From NCBI RefSeq assembly GCF_000230895.2, contig NC_016604.1, positions 4,278,001 through 4,342,000 on the forward strand: a stretch of DNA of 64,000 bases, written 5' to 3'. A model generated the notes under the pieces. It ran no database searches. It was not told the DNA's origin and saw only the letters and a program-made list of their open reading frames with translations. The position numbers were made by a program, and so were the translations under genes. This DNA is from Mycolicibacterium rhodesiae NBB3 (GTDB lineage: Bacteria; Actinomycetota; Actinomycetes; Mycobacteriales; Mycobacteriaceae). Below are positions 1-8,793 of this stretch, piece by piece. Every line of letters begins with the position of its first letter. Position 1 is the stretch's first letter.

Positions 1-39
1 CGTCAGCAGTCCGGCACGAAAGGCACGACCGGGGCGCAT
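1..39 (-). CDS. possible N-terminus of a gene leaving the window
   Basis: An ATG on the minus strand opens a 13-codon frame (MRPGRAFRAGLLT) that is still open at the window edge. A GAGGAG ribosome binding site lies about 10 bases upstream, and the upstream 110 bases contain a palindrome, as expected of a promoter region. Too little is visible to name a family. It could also be chance. Confidence 0.3.
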   Translation of the reverse strand, partial: MRPGRAFRAGLLT

Positions 40-125
40 CGCGGTACCGCTCCTCTATCTCGAGGGATGTTCAGGTGTGGTGGGTTTTCCCAATTATCAC
101 TTGCGTCACTCCTGTATCGCGAGAG

Positions 126-151
126 TTGTAACCAATCCGAGACAGTTACAA
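126..151. promoter_or_regulatory. perfect inverted repeat TTGTAAC-N12-GTTACAA
   Basis: Two perfect 7-base arms separated by 12 bases lie just downstream of the MBL gene stop and about 90 bases upstream of the ATG at 39 (minus strand). The spacing suits a dimeric regulator site for the leftward gene. The regulator is unknown. It could instead form a weak hairpin downstream of the MBL gene, but there is no T-tract. Confidence 0.4.
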
Positions 152-155
152 AGCG

Positions 156-1004
156 TCAGGGCTTGGTGCACACACCGGGATGCACTTCGACGCGGTGCAG
201 GTCGTCGCCCAATTCGATCTGGCGGTCGAACTTCGTCGCCGCGAGCGCACGCCACTGTTCTTCCTGGCCGCGCGCGAGCGGTGGCACGTAGTGAGTCAGG
301 ACGAGAATGCCCACGCCGGCGCGTGCCGCGGTTTCGGCTGCCTGCTCTACCGAAGAGTGGTAGTCGAGGATGTCCCTGATCCGCTGCTGCGGCAACTGCT
401 CGACGATGTCCTTCCGGATCACCGTGTGCACGAGGGCGCCTGCGCCGGCCGACAACGCGTCGAGGCTTTCGCAGGGGATCGTGTCTCCAGCCAATACGAC
501 TGAGGCGCCGGCGAATTCGATGCGGAAGCCGATCGTCGGCTCGACCGGACGGTGCCATGTCGGCGCTACCCGGATGACGACGCCGGCCTCGTCCCAGACG
601 GGTCCGTCGGTGTACTCGTGTACTTCCACCACAGGCGGCTCGGTGATGTCGGCATGGTGGGCGATGCGATAGCTGATGTCGGGGGCCAGCGCGGCCAGCG
701 TCGCCTCGACGACCGTGGCGGTCCCCGGCGGACCGATGACCGGCAGGGGAGTGCGGGTGAACGTGTTGACCCACCGCGTTGTGATGACGTCGGACAAGTC
801 GGTGATGTGATCGCTGTGGAGGTGGGTCAGCAGCAACGCGGTGATGCCCGCCGCACCCACGCCGACGGCCGCGGCCCGCATCAGTGCCCCACGTCCGCAG
901 TCGATCAGAAACGTCGAATCGCCCGCCCGCACCAACGTCGACGGCCCCGCTCGATCGGGATCGACGATGGGGCTACCGGTGCCGAGCAGGGTGACCTCGA
1001 TCAT
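156..1004 (-). CDS. MBL-fold metallohydrolase, RNase Z-like (Rv2407 type)
   Basis: A 282-residue metallo-beta-lactamase-fold hydrolase. The dinuclear zinc motif THLHSDH is near residue 60, and a GTGSP loop follows the first strand, as in RNase Z/arylsulfatase-like proteins. I start it at the ATG giving MIEVTLLGTGSP, because the fold begins there. A longer in-frame extension would run into the upstream aldo/keto reductase gene. It lies 37 bases downstream of that gene on the same strand and may be cotranscribed. In M. tuberculosis the matching gene sits next to the CBS gene, as here. Whether it processes tRNA 3' ends or another ester is not decidable from sequence. Confidence 0.85.
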   Translation of the reverse strand: MIEVTLLGTGSPIVDPDRAGPSTLVRAGDSTFLIDCGRGALMRAAAVGVGAAGITALLLTHLHSDHITDLSDVITTRWVNTFTRTPLPVIGPPGTATVVEATLAALAPDISYRIAHHADITEPPVVEVHEYTDGPVWDEAGVVIRVAPTWHRPVEPTIGFRIEFAGASVVLAGDTIPCESLDALSAGAGALVHTVIRKDIVEQLPQQRIRDILDYHSSVEQAAETAARAGVGILVLTHYVPPLARGQEEQWRALAATKFDRQIELGDDLHRVEVHPGVCTKP

Positions 1005-1041
1005 GGGGCTAGGTATACCTGGCGAGTGCAGCCGATGGGTG

Positions 1042-2061
1042 CTATTCGCGGCCCGCGGACACCCACGCCAGATTTCCGAAGCGGTTGCCCTCGACCGCCG
1101 ATGCCGCGGCGTCAAGCGTCTCGACCTGTTCCGGCGTCAGGGTCACCCACAGCGACCCGCGGTTCTCCTCGACACGGGCCGCCCGCCGGGTTCCGGGGAT
1201 CGGCACGGCCGTGATTCCCAGTGCCTCTGCTCGGTACCGCAGCCACGCCAGCGCGACCTGCGCGGGCGTCGCGTCCTGCTGGGCGGCGACCGCCTTCACC
1301 AGCTCGACGACTGCGAGGTTCGCGTCGAACGCACCCTCGCGGAACCGTGGCATGGTGCGCCGGAAATCCGTCGACGGCAGGTCGGCGGCCGAGCTGATCG
1401 TTCCGGTGAGAAAGCCGCGGCCCAGCGGCGAATAGGGGACGAATCCGACGCCGAGTTCGGCCGCCGTCGGCACGACGTTGGCCTCGACGTCGCGGCTCCA
1501 GATCGACCACTCGCTCTGCACCGCGGCGATCGGATGCACCGCGACGGCTGCGCGCAGCTCGTCGGCGGTGACTTCCGAGAGCCCGAGATGGCGGACCTTG
1601 CCCGCGGCCACCAGCTCGGCCATGGCGCCCACGGTCTCCTCGATCGGCACGCTCGTGTCGCGGCGGTGCATGTAGTACAGGTCGACGACCTCGGTCTGCA
1701 GCCGCTGCAGGCTCTCGTCGATGCATCGACGGACATAATCGCCGTCGCCTCGGGCGGTGAGCTCGCCCGGAGCGCGATTCGCCGGGTTGCCCGTGATCCC
1801 GAACTTCGTTGCCAGCGTGACCTCGTCACGACGGTCGGCGAGCAGTTGGGAGATCAGTTGCTCGTTGGTGCCGCCGCCGTAGATGTTTGCGGTGTCGATG
1901 AAGGTCACGCCGAGGTCCAGGCTGCTGTGCAGCGTGGCCAGCGACTCCTTATCGTCTACCTCGCCGTACACCGGCGTCAGTGCCATCGCGCCGAAACCCA
2001 TTGCGCTGACAGTTAGTTCGTCGCCCAGGTCGACTTTGGGCACTGAATTGGCGTCTGCCAT
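1042..2061 (-). CDS. aldo/keto reductase
   Basis: A 339-residue NAD(P)H-dependent aldo/keto reductase with a TIM-barrel fold. The catalytic tetrad is readable: Asp and Tyr in FIDTANIYGGG, Lys in LATKFG and His in YYMHRRD. The C-terminal IPGTRRAARVEEN segment is the usual NADP phosphate-binding region. A GGAAG ribosome binding site 5 bases upstream supports the ATG. It is divergent from the CBS-domain gene and may lead into the MBL gene downstream. Sequence resembles the YajO/Tas-like general reductases; the substrate is unknown. Confidence 0.9.
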   Translation of the reverse strand: MADANSVPKVDLGDELTVSAMGFGAMALTPVYGEVDDKESLATLHSSLDLGVTFIDTANIYGGGTNEQLISQLLADRRDEVTLATKFGITGNPANRAPGELTARGDGDYVRRCIDESLQRLQTEVVDLYYMHRRDTSVPIEETVGAMAELVAAGKVRHLGLSEVTADELRAAVAVHPIAAVQSEWSIWSRDVEANVVPTAAELGVGFVPYSPLGRGFLTGTISSAADLPSTDFRRTMPRFREGAFDANLAVVELVKAVAAQQDATPAQVALAWLRYRAEALGITAVPIPGTRRAARVEENRGSLWVTLTPEQVETLDAAASAVEGNRFGNLAWVSAGRE

Positions 2062-2235
2062 GGTTCTTCCGTTCGCGTCGAGTGGTCGAAAGTCAAGAGA
2101 GTCCAGCGGCTGCTACAACGTTTCTATTCCTCGCGAGGCAGTTTGGGACACCTTCTGACACTCCACGCCAAAAGCTCTCGCGCGGCGCGACTCGGACCTA
2201 GCCTGGGGTGAGGCAGGACACGAGCGGAGGCAACG

Positions 2236-2664
2236 ATGCGGATCGCGGACGTATTGCGGAACAAGGGCGCGTCGGTGGCGACCATCACCCCGGAGACCTC
2301 GGTGTCTGGGTTGCTCACGGAGCTGTCGGTACACAACATCGGCGCGATGGTGGTCGTGTCGCCGGACGGAGTCATCGGCATCGTTTCCGAGCGCGACGTC
2401 GTGCGGGCACTGCAGACGCGCGGCGCGGAACTGCTCCGTATGCCGGTGTCGGAGATCATGACCACGTTCGTGGCGACGTGCACCCCCAACGACACCGTCG
2501 ACAGCCTCAGCGCGTTGATGACGACCAAGCGGGTGCGCCACATCCCGGTGATGGAGAACGGCAGGCTGACCGGAATCGTGAGCATCGGCGACGTCGTCAA
2601 GACACGCATGGAGGAACTCGAGGCCCAGCAGGAGCAGCTGCAGGCTTACATCACCCGTGGCTGA
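2236..2664 (+). CDS. two-CBS-domain protein (Rv2406c type)
   Basis: A 142-residue protein made of two CBS domains (about residues 8-60 and 73-128) and nothing else. Such stand-alone pairs bind adenine nucleotides or act as sensors. GVIGIVSERDVVRAL and GRLTGIVSIGDVVK are the typical CBS ends. GGAGG lies 5 bases before the ATG. The last 8 bases overlap the GNAT gene that follows, so the two are translationally coupled. Same length as the M. tuberculosis protein Rv2406c, as I recall it. Confidence 0.9.
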   Translation: MRIADVLRNKGASVATITPETSVSGLLTELSVHNIGAMVVVSPDGVIGIVSERDVVRALQTRGAELLRMPVSEIMTTFVATCTPNDTVDSLSALMTTKRVRHIPVMENGRLTGIVSIGDVVKTRMEELEAQQEQLQAYITRG

Positions 2665-3265
2665 GATCCAGGTCGAGTCCGCCCAGCGCCGCGAAGCGCG
2701 CCAGATCGGCGCCGTGCTGGCCCGCGCCTTCTACGACGATCCGGTGATGGGTTGGATGCTCCCCAACGAGCGGACCCGGCTCAAAGCACTGACCCGGGCG
2801 TTCGCCGGCCTCGCACGCCACCACTTTTTGCCGCGCGGCGGCTCGGAGGTCGGTAAGCGCGGCGGTGACGTCGGCGCGGCCACGCTGTGGGATCCGCCCG
2901 GCCAGCGCAAGGCCTCGCGGTTGGAGGAGTTGCGCATGGCGCCCGTGATGCTGTGGGCGATGCGCTCGCGCGTGCCCGCCTCCATGGCCGTCCAGGAGCT
3001 GATGGAGAAGCATCACCCTGAGGAACCGCACTGGTATCTGATGCTGATCGGCAGCGACCCCATCGTGCGCGGTGCGGGATTCGGGCAGGCGCTGATGCGT
3101 TCGCGGCTGGACAGATGCGACGAAGAACGTGTGCCTGCGTATCTCGAGAACAGCAACCCGCGCAACGAGTCGTACTACCTGCGGTTCGGCTTCGAGGTGA
3201 TCGGCGAGATCGCATTGCCCGACGGGGGCCCCTCGATGTGGCAGATGTGGCGGGATCCGCGATAG
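2657..3265 (+). CDS. GNAT-family N-acetyltransferase
   Basis: A 202-residue GNAT acetyltransferase that moves an acetyl group from acetyl-CoA to an amine. The acetyl-CoA binding motif A is VRGAGFGQALM (about residue 137 on), followed by NPRNESYYLRFGFEVIG, the usual motif B. The start is a GTG that overlaps the stop of the CBS gene by 8 bases; the ribosome likely reinitiates there. The substrate is unknown. Coupling to a CBS sensor suggests the acetylation could respond to nucleotide state, but that is inference. Confidence 0.85.
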   Translation: MAEIQVESAQRREARQIGAVLARAFYDDPVMGWMLPNERTRLKALTRAFAGLARHHFLPRGGSEVGKRGGDVGAATLWDPPGQRKASRLEELRMAPVMLWAMRSRVPASMAVQELMEKHHPEEPHWYLMLIGSDPIVRGAGFGQALMRSRLDRCDEERVPAYLENSNPRNESYYLRFGFEVIGEIALPDGGPSMWQMWRDPR

Positions 3266-3332
3266 TTCCTGCGGCTCGAGATCAGGGTTGATGCACGCTC
3301 GGTCGGCGGAATTCGTACCGGAACCTTATTTC

Positions 3333-3368
3333 GAGCCCCGTCAGCTCCAGCAGCCCCGTCAGCTCCAG
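3333..3368. repeat. 18-bp tandem duplication over a stop codon
   Basis: Two copies of an 18-base unit (core CCCCGTCAGCTCCAG) lie side by side. They differ only at the first base. The right copy contains the stop codon of the leftward MazF-fold gene, so the stop has been duplicated beyond the gene end. It looks like replication slippage. Confidence 0.85.
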
Positions 3369-3958
3369 GAGTACTCGGCGCGCAGCCGCGTCGCCACCAC
3401 TTCGAACGTCTCGCGCGCCAGGATGGCGCCTTCGCGACGGATGCCCTCTTCGGGCACGTCCAGCACGCGATCCAACCGGACCCAGCTCACCCTGCCCTCG
3501 TAGTCCCAGCTGCCGCTGCCGATGCCCACCCAGTTGGGGTCCTGGCGGTGATGGTCCTGGCTGGACAGCATCAGGCCGAGCAGCGTGCTCTGGTCGCGGC
3601 CCACGACCAGCACCGGCCGGTCCTTGCCTTTCGACGGGTCGTCTTCGTAGACGACCCAGGTCCATACGATCTCGCCCGGGTCGGCCTGGCCGTCGAGGTC
3701 GGGGGAGTACACCACCTTGCGGGCCCGGTGGGCGGTCGGCACGAAGTTCTGGCTGACCGGGCGACCGGCGGCGATCGCCTTGGGCGCTTCGGCCGGGGCG
3801 CCCACGATGGCATCGATCCCCAGCTTGATGCCCAGCTGGATACCGCGGGTCACGGTGTCGGATTGCAGCTGCTGGCGGATGAACTTCGGCGCCTCGTTGA
3901 ACACCAGGTTCTCCGTGTTGTTCAAAAATCGCTGGAACGTCCTCCACGGCGGAGCCAT
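3359..3958 (-). CDS. PemK/MazF-fold protein (Rv2405 type)
   Basis: A 199-residue protein whose C-terminal 120 residues look like the PemK/MazF fold: RPVLVVGRD, then GLMLSS, then WVRLDRVLDVPEEGI. Family members are RNA endonuclease toxins or relatives. There is no antitoxin gene beside it, so a classical toxin-antitoxin pair is not supported. The start at ATG 3958 gives MAPPWRTF. A GTG at 4033 would add 25 residues but would run into the lepA leader. It is divergent from lepA and convergent with the GNAT gene. The ortholog sits next to lepA in M. tuberculosis. Confidence 0.75.
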   Translation of the reverse strand: MAPPWRTFQRFLNNTENLVFNEAPKFIRQQLQSDTVTRGIQLGIKLGIDAIVGAPAEAPKAIAAGRPVSQNFVPTAHRARKVVYSPDLDGQADPGEIVWTWVVYEDDPSKGKDRPVLVVGRDQSTLLGLMLSSQDHHRQDPNWVGIGSGSWDYEGRVSWVRLDRVLDVPEEGIRREGAILARETFEVVATRLRAEYSWS

Positions 3959-4048
3959 GTTGACGAGCTTAAGCGAAGCGGTGTTCGGACGATTGTGTCG
4001 ACCGGGGCCTACCTCGATACGCTGGTAGCGCACCCCACCCGGCTCACC

Positions 4049-4062
4049 AGGAGATTCCCATC
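4049..4062 (+). promoter_or_regulatory. Shine-Dalgarno AGGAG placed for an ATC start of lepA
   Basis: AGGAG, then 6 bases, then ATC. This is ideal spacing for the ATC and it is the only good ribosome binding site near the lepA 5' end. See the lepA entry. Confidence 0.65.
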
Positions 4063-5904
4063 AGCAGTTTCGCCGACAAGACGTTCACTGCGCCGGCGCA
4101 GATTCGGAACTTCTGCATCATCGCCCACATCGATCACGGCAAGTCGACGCTGGCCGACCGGATGCTGCAACTCACCGGCGTGGTCGCCGACCGTGACATG
4201 CGCGCCCAATACCTGGACCGGATGGACATCGAGCGTGAACGCGGCATCACCATCAAGGCACAGAACGTCCGGCTGCCCTGGAAGGTCGGCGACGAGGAGT
4301 TCGTGCTCCACCTGATCGACACCCCGGGCCACGTCGACTTCACGTACGAGGTGTCTCGTGCGCTGGAGGCCTGCGAGGGCGCAGTGCTGCTGGTCGACGC
4401 CGCTCAGGGCATCGAGGCGCAGACGCTTGCCAACCTGTACCTGGCGCTGGACCGCGATCTGCACATCATCCCGGTGCTCAACAAGATCGATCTGCCCGCC
4501 GCGGACCCGGACCGCTACGCGGCCGAGATCGCCCACATCATCGGCTGTGAGCCCACCGATGTGCTGCGGGTGTCGGGGAAGACCGGCGACGGAGTCGCGG
4601 ACCTGCTCGACCACGTCGTGCGCGAGGTGCCGCCGCCGACGGGCGATCCTGACGGGCCGGCCCGGGCGATGATCTTCGACTCGGTCTACGACACCTATCG
4701 CGGCGTGGTCACGTATGTGCGCGTGGTGGACGGCAAGATCGTCCCGCGCGAACGCATCAAGATGATGTCGACCGGCGCCCATCACGAACTGCTGGAAGTC
4801 GGCATCGTCTCGCCCGACCCGAAGCCTTCCGTCGGTCTTGGCGTCGGGGAGGTCGGCTACCTGATCACCGGTGTGAAGGACGTGCGCCAGTCCAAGGTCG
4901 GCGACACCGTGACGAGCGCCAAGCACGGCGCGACAGAACCGTTGACGGGGTATCGCGAACCGCGACCGATGGTCTACTCGGGGCTGTATCCGGTCGATGG
5001 CTCCGACTACCCGGATCTGCGTGACGCGCTGGACAAGCTGCAGCTCAACGATGCCGCGCTGACGTACGAGCCGGAGACCTCCGTTGCGCTCGGATTCGGG
5101 TTCCGCAGTGGCTTTCTCGGTCTGCTGCACATGGAGATCACCAGGGAGCGCCTCGAGCGCGAGTTTGATCTCGATTTGATATCGACGTCGCCCAACGTCG
5201 TGTACCGCGTGGTGCAGGAAGACGGTACGGAGATCGTCGTCACCAACCCGTCGGACTGGCCGGAAGGCAAGGTCCGGCAGGTGTACGAGCCCATCGTGAA
5301 GACGACCATCATCGCGCCGAGCGAGTTCATCGGAACGATCATGGAGCTGTGCCAGTCGCGGCGCGGTGAACTCGGCGGCATGGACTACCTGTCACCCGAG
5401 CGGGTCGAGTTGCGTTACACAATGCCGTTGGGAGAGATCATCTTTGACTTCTTCGACGCGCTGAAGTCGCGCACTCGGGGTTACGCCAGCCTCGATTACG
5501 AGGAGGCGGGTGAACAGGAATCGGAGCTGGTGAAGGTCGACATTCTGTTGCAGGGTGAGGCCGTCGACGCGTTCAGCGCGATCGTGCACAAGGATTCGGC
5601 GTACGCCTACGGCAACAAGATGACGACGAAACTCAAGGAGCTGATTCCGCGTCAGCAGTTCGAAGTTCCGGTGCAGGCGGCGATCGGCTCGAAGATCATT
5701 GCTCGCGAAAACATCCGCGCGATCCGCAAAGACGTGCTATCGAAGTGCTACGGCGGCGACATCACGCGTAAGCGAAAGCTGCTCGAGAAACAAAAAGAGG
5801 GCAAGAAGCGAATGAAGACAATAGGTCGGGTTGAAGTGCCTCAGGAGGCATTCGTCGCGGCCTTGTCCACCGACGCCCCGGCCGACAAGACGAGCAAGAA
5901 GTAG
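4060..5904 (+). CDS. lepA: elongation factor 4 (LepA GTPase), non-standard start
   Basis: Ribosome-associated GTPase EF4, which acts on translocating or stalled ribosomes. GTPase motifs are complete: G1 AHIDHGKST, G3 DTPGH, G4 NKID. The C-terminal LepA-specific region ends in KEGKKRMKTIGRVEVPQEAF. The frame is open from base 3973, after a TAA, but no ATG, GTG or TTG occurs in it before G1. The first ATG (4162) would delete G1 and make a dead enzyme. The only well-placed initiation codon is ATC at 4060, 6 bases after AGGAG, giving 614 residues. ATT at 4054 is the alternative. Downstream are two lipoprotein genes on the same strand, the first 11 bases away. Confidence 0.93.
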   Translation: MSSFADKTFTAPAQIRNFCIIAHIDHGKSTLADRMLQLTGVVADRDMRAQYLDRMDIERERGITIKAQNVRLPWKVGDEEFVLHLIDTPGHVDFTYEVSRALEACEGAVLLVDAAQGIEAQTLANLYLALDRDLHIIPVLNKIDLPAADPDRYAAEIAHIIGCEPTDVLRVSGKTGDGVADLLDHVVREVPPPTGDPDGPARAMIFDSVYDTYRGVVTYVRVVDGKIVPRERIKMMSTGAHHELLEVGIVSPDPKPSVGLGVGEVGYLITGVKDVRQSKVGDTVTSAKHGATEPLTGYREPRPMVYSGLYPVDGSDYPDLRDALDKLQLNDAALTYEPETSVALGFGFRSGFLGLLHMEITRERLEREFDLDLISTSPNVVYRVVQEDGTEIVVTNPSDWPEGKVRQVYEPIVKTTIIAPSEFIGTIMELCQSRRGELGGMDYLSPERVELRYTMPLGEIIFDFFDALKSRTRGYASLDYEEAGEQESELVKVDILLQGEAVDAFSAIVHKDSAYAYGNKMTTKLKELIPRQQFEVPVQAAIGSKIIARENIRAIRKDVLSKCYGGDITRKRKLLEKQKEGKKRMKTIGRVEVPQEAFVAALSTDAPADKTSKK

Positions 5905-5915
5905 GATCCCCGAAG

Positions 5916-6632
5916 ATGATGCGCTCAACGACTCGCACTGCGGTTGCGTTGAGCGCGTGTGTCGTCCTTGCGGCGTGCGGTGCGCCCGCCCAGGACGCGC
6001 GGCCGACGGTGCGCATCGCCGAAGCAGTCGCCCCGTCGCCTGCTCGCCCTTTGGAGAAGATCCTGCCCACCCAGGATGAGCTGGCCGTCCTCGGGCCGAA
6101 CGGCATGATGGGTCAATTCGTCAAGGGTGGTCCCGACATGCTGCTGGCGAGCGTCGGCGAAGCAGAGGCGGCGCCCGCCGACTGCGTCAGCACCACATAC
6201 CGGTTGCAGCGGGTGGTCTACGGAACAGGGCCGGTGCAACGGGTGGCGAGCCAGTCGTGGGCCGGCGGATCGTTCGACGGGCCGCCGATCTCAGGGTTTT
6301 TCGGTGTGGTGCAATTCTCGTCCGCGGCTGCCGCCCGCGAATTCTTCGCCGCCACGGTCGACAAGTGGCACCGCTGCAATGGGCAGACACTCGTGCTGAA
6401 CCAACCCGACCACGGTGCGCAGGAGACGAGCAGGATCACCGACGTGACAGTCGACGGCCGCACGGTCTCGGCAATGGTGATGCATGACTCCGGCACGATG
6501 ACCCAGCGTGCGCTCGGGGTCGCGGCGGATTGTGTTGTGGACGTGGAGGTTACCGACGTCAACGGGTTGGGCGGCCCGCACGGGGCCGCTGGGGTGACCA
6601 GCCTGATGCTGGACAAGGTCCGCGGCTCGTAA
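5916..6632 (+). CDS. lppR: lipoprotein with PknH-like sensor domain (LppR type)
   Basis: A 238-residue secreted lipoprotein. The signal peptide ends in a lipobox (VLAACG), so Cys21 should be lipidated. The rest resembles the extracellular PknH_C sensor domain, with paired cysteines (ADCVST, HRCNGQ, AADCVV) that probably form disulfides. Synteny immediately after lepA matches LppR (Rv2403c) of M. tuberculosis. Only 11 bases separate it from lepA, so it may be cotranscribed. Ligand and partner are unknown. Confidence 0.8.
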   Translation: MMRSTTRTAVALSACVVLAACGAPAQDARPTVRIAEAVAPSPARPLEKILPTQDELAVLGPNGMMGQFVKGGPDMLLASVGEAEAAPADCVSTTYRLQRVVYGTGPVQRVASQSWAGGSFDGPPISGFFGVVQFSSAAAAREFFAATVDKWHRCNGQTLVLNQPDHGAQETSRITDVTVDGRTVSAMVMHDSGTMTQRALGVAADCVVDVEVTDVNGLGGPHGAAGVTSLMLDKVRGS

Positions 6633-6670
6633 AACGCACGCAGGTGCCGAGAGTCGGTCACAATAGCGCG

Positions 6671-7381
6671 GTGACCCATATCGGTACGGCCACCCGGGCA
6701 TGCGCCGTGTCAGCCGTCATGGCGGCATCCGTCCTGCTCACCGGCTGCGTGAGTACCGTTTCGGGTACCGCGACACGTGCACACAACGCCGGTCCCGGCA
6801 ATGTGGCGCCGCTGGACGAGTCGAGACTCGACGACGTGGTGCTCTCGATCAACGAGATCAACGCGATCATGGGCTCGTCGAGCATGGAGGTCACCAGCGA
6901 GCTGGAAGAGATGACCGACCATTCCGGTGACGTGTCGGACGCCGAATGCCTCGGGGCGATCTACGGGGCGGAGGAGCCCGTGTACGCGGGGAGCGGCTGG
7001 ACGGCGGTGCTGGACCAGATTTCGCGTGAAGAAGGCAACGACAACGAGCACTGGGTCGAGCAGACGGTCGTGCTGTACCCGTCGGCGGACAAGGCTCGGG
7101 CCTTCTTCGAGAAGTCCAAGGCGATGTGGGAGGAATGCTCCAACTACACGGTGACCGTCAGCGACGGCGGCGACTCCTACGACTGGGATATCGAGGGGCT
7201 CGAAACGAAAGACAACGTGATCACCCAGATCACCACGCAGAAAGAGGCCGCGGGATGGGCATGCCAGCATGCGCTCTCACCCGTTTCGAACATCACGGTC
7301 GAGGTATGGGCGTGCAGCTACTCTCCGACCGACGAGGCCGCCACCATCGCCAATGACATGGTGGCCAACGCGGCCAAGTAA
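6671..7381 (+). CDS. second PknH-sensor-domain lipoprotein
   Basis: A 236-residue lipoprotein with a lipobox at LLTGCVS (Cys25 or so) and the same sensor fold as its upstream neighbour, again with four spaced cysteines (AECLG, EECSN, WACQH, WACSY). I chose the GTG at 6671. A -10-like CACAAT ends 6 bases before it, so the transcript may be leaderless. A longer frame upstream overlaps lppR and lacks a signal peptide at its N-terminus. The pair looks like a tandem duplication that has diverged. Function unknown. Confidence 0.78.
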   Translation: MTHIGTATRACAVSAVMAASVLLTGCVSTVSGTATRAHNAGPGNVAPLDESRLDDVVLSINEINAIMGSSSMEVTSELEEMTDHSGDVSDAECLGAIYGAEEPVYAGSGWTAVLDQISREEGNDNEHWVEQTVVLYPSADKARAFFEKSKAMWEECSNYTVTVSDGGDSYDWDIEGLETKDNVITQITTQKEAAGWACQHALSPVSNITVEVWACSYSPTDEAATIANDMVANAAK

Positions 7382-7436
7382 TGCTCGTGCTGAGTTGAAT
7401 CTGAGTGCGCAGCGTCGCACGGGGTAGACACAACTG

Positions 7437-8789
7437 ATGCGCGTGGAGATCATCGAGACTTCGAGCCTGGGCGACCGCAGCTACGTGGTGTTCGACGGCG
7501 GAACCGCTGTCGTCATCGACCCGCAGCGTGACATCGACCGTGTCATAGAGCGCGTGGCCGATCTGGGCGCCCGCATCACCCACGTGCTGGAAACCCATCT
7601 GCACAACGACTACGTGACCGGCGGCCTGGAGTTGTCCCGCACGGCGGGTGCGGAGTACGTCGTCCCGGCAGGTGACGAGATCGGCTATCCCGCCCGGCGA
7701 ATCACCGACGGTGAGGTTGTCGACGGGGGAACGTTCACGCTGCGGGCCGTCCACACGCCAGGGCACACGCGCGAACACGTCAGCTATGTGCTGCACGACG
7801 CATCTGGGGAACCGGCCGGCGTATTCACCGGTGGTTCGATGCTCTACGACAGCACCGGGCGTACCGATCTTCTCGGCGAAGAGGACACTCGCGAGCTCAC
7901 CACCGCGCAGTACCACTCCGTCAGACGGCTTGCCGACGAACTCCCCGCCGACACCGAGGTGTATCCGACACACGGTTTCGGCAGTTTCTGCGCGGCGTCG
8001 GCCACGGGCCGCGATTCGTCGACCGTCGGGGAGCAGCGCGAGTCCAATCCAGCACTCACCCAAGACGAGAAGACGTTCGTCGACGACCTGCTCGACAATC
8101 TGTCGGATTATCCCGCCTACTACGAGCACATGGGTGTGATCAACCGTAACGGCCCTGCTGCAGTTGACCTTTCAGCGCCCACACTGGTGGATCCTGCGGA
8201 GTTGAGGCGGCGTATCGAGGCCGGAGAGTGGGTCGTCGACCTACGTAAGCGCACGGCGTTCGCTGCAGGCCATCTGAGCGGTTCGTACGGATTCGAGCTG
8301 TCGGATTCCTTCGTGACCTATCTCGGCTGGCTCTACGCGTGGGGCGCGCCCCTGACGTTGATCGGTGACGATGCAGACCAGATTGCCACGGCGCGAAGGG
8401 AGCTCACCCGTATCGGCATCGATGATGTACGGGGAGGTGCCAGCGGGAAGATCTCGACACTCGCGGGCGACGAAGGGTTGCGGTCCTACCGGGTGGCGGA
8501 CTTCGCTGCCCTGAAAGCCGAATTCGGTCGTGACGACGTCGCGGTGCTGGATGTGCGCCGAAGCGACGAGTTCGAGCAGGGTCACGTGGCCAACGCCGTC
8601 AACATCGTGGTGCATGAACTCGCGGACCGCGTCGACGAGCTGCCCGAGGCGCAGATCTGGGTGCACTGCGCGAGCGGATATCGGGCGTCGGTGGCGGCGT
8701 CCATTCTCGATCGGCACGGGCGTGAGGTCGTCTTGATCGACGATTCGTACGGGACGGCCGAGGAGCTCGGTCTGACCGGCTCGACATGA
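7437..8789 (+). CDS. MBL-rhodanese fusion, persulfide dioxygenase-like
   Basis: A 450-residue fusion. Residues 1-200 are a metallo-beta-lactamase domain of the ETHE1/persulfide dioxygenase branch (THLHNDYVTGG, HTPGHTREHVSY). Then come two rhodanese domains. The first (about 250-340) lacks a catalytic Cys; the second (about 355-445) has HCASGYRAS with the active Cys. Such proteins oxidise persulfides to sulfite or move sulfane sulfur, which fits a sulfur-rich neighbourhood. It ends 4 bases from the convergent FAD gene. Confidence 0.85.
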   Translation: MRVEIIETSSLGDRSYVVFDGGTAVVIDPQRDIDRVIERVADLGARITHVLETHLHNDYVTGGLELSRTAGAEYVVPAGDEIGYPARRITDGEVVDGGTFTLRAVHTPGHTREHVSYVLHDASGEPAGVFTGGSMLYDSTGRTDLLGEEDTRELTTAQYHSVRRLADELPADTEVYPTHGFGSFCAASATGRDSSTVGEQRESNPALTQDEKTFVDDLLDNLSDYPAYYEHMGVINRNGPAAVDLSAPTLVDPAELRRRIEAGEWVVDLRKRTAFAAGHLSGSYGFELSDSFVTYLGWLYAWGAPLTLIGDDADQIATARRELTRIGIDDVRGGASGKISTLAGDEGLRSYRVADFAALKAEFGRDDVAVLDVRRSDEFEQGHVANAVNIVVHELADRVDELPEAQIWVHCASGYRASVAASILDRHGREVVLIDDSYGTAEELGLTGST

Positions 8790-8793
8790 CCTG

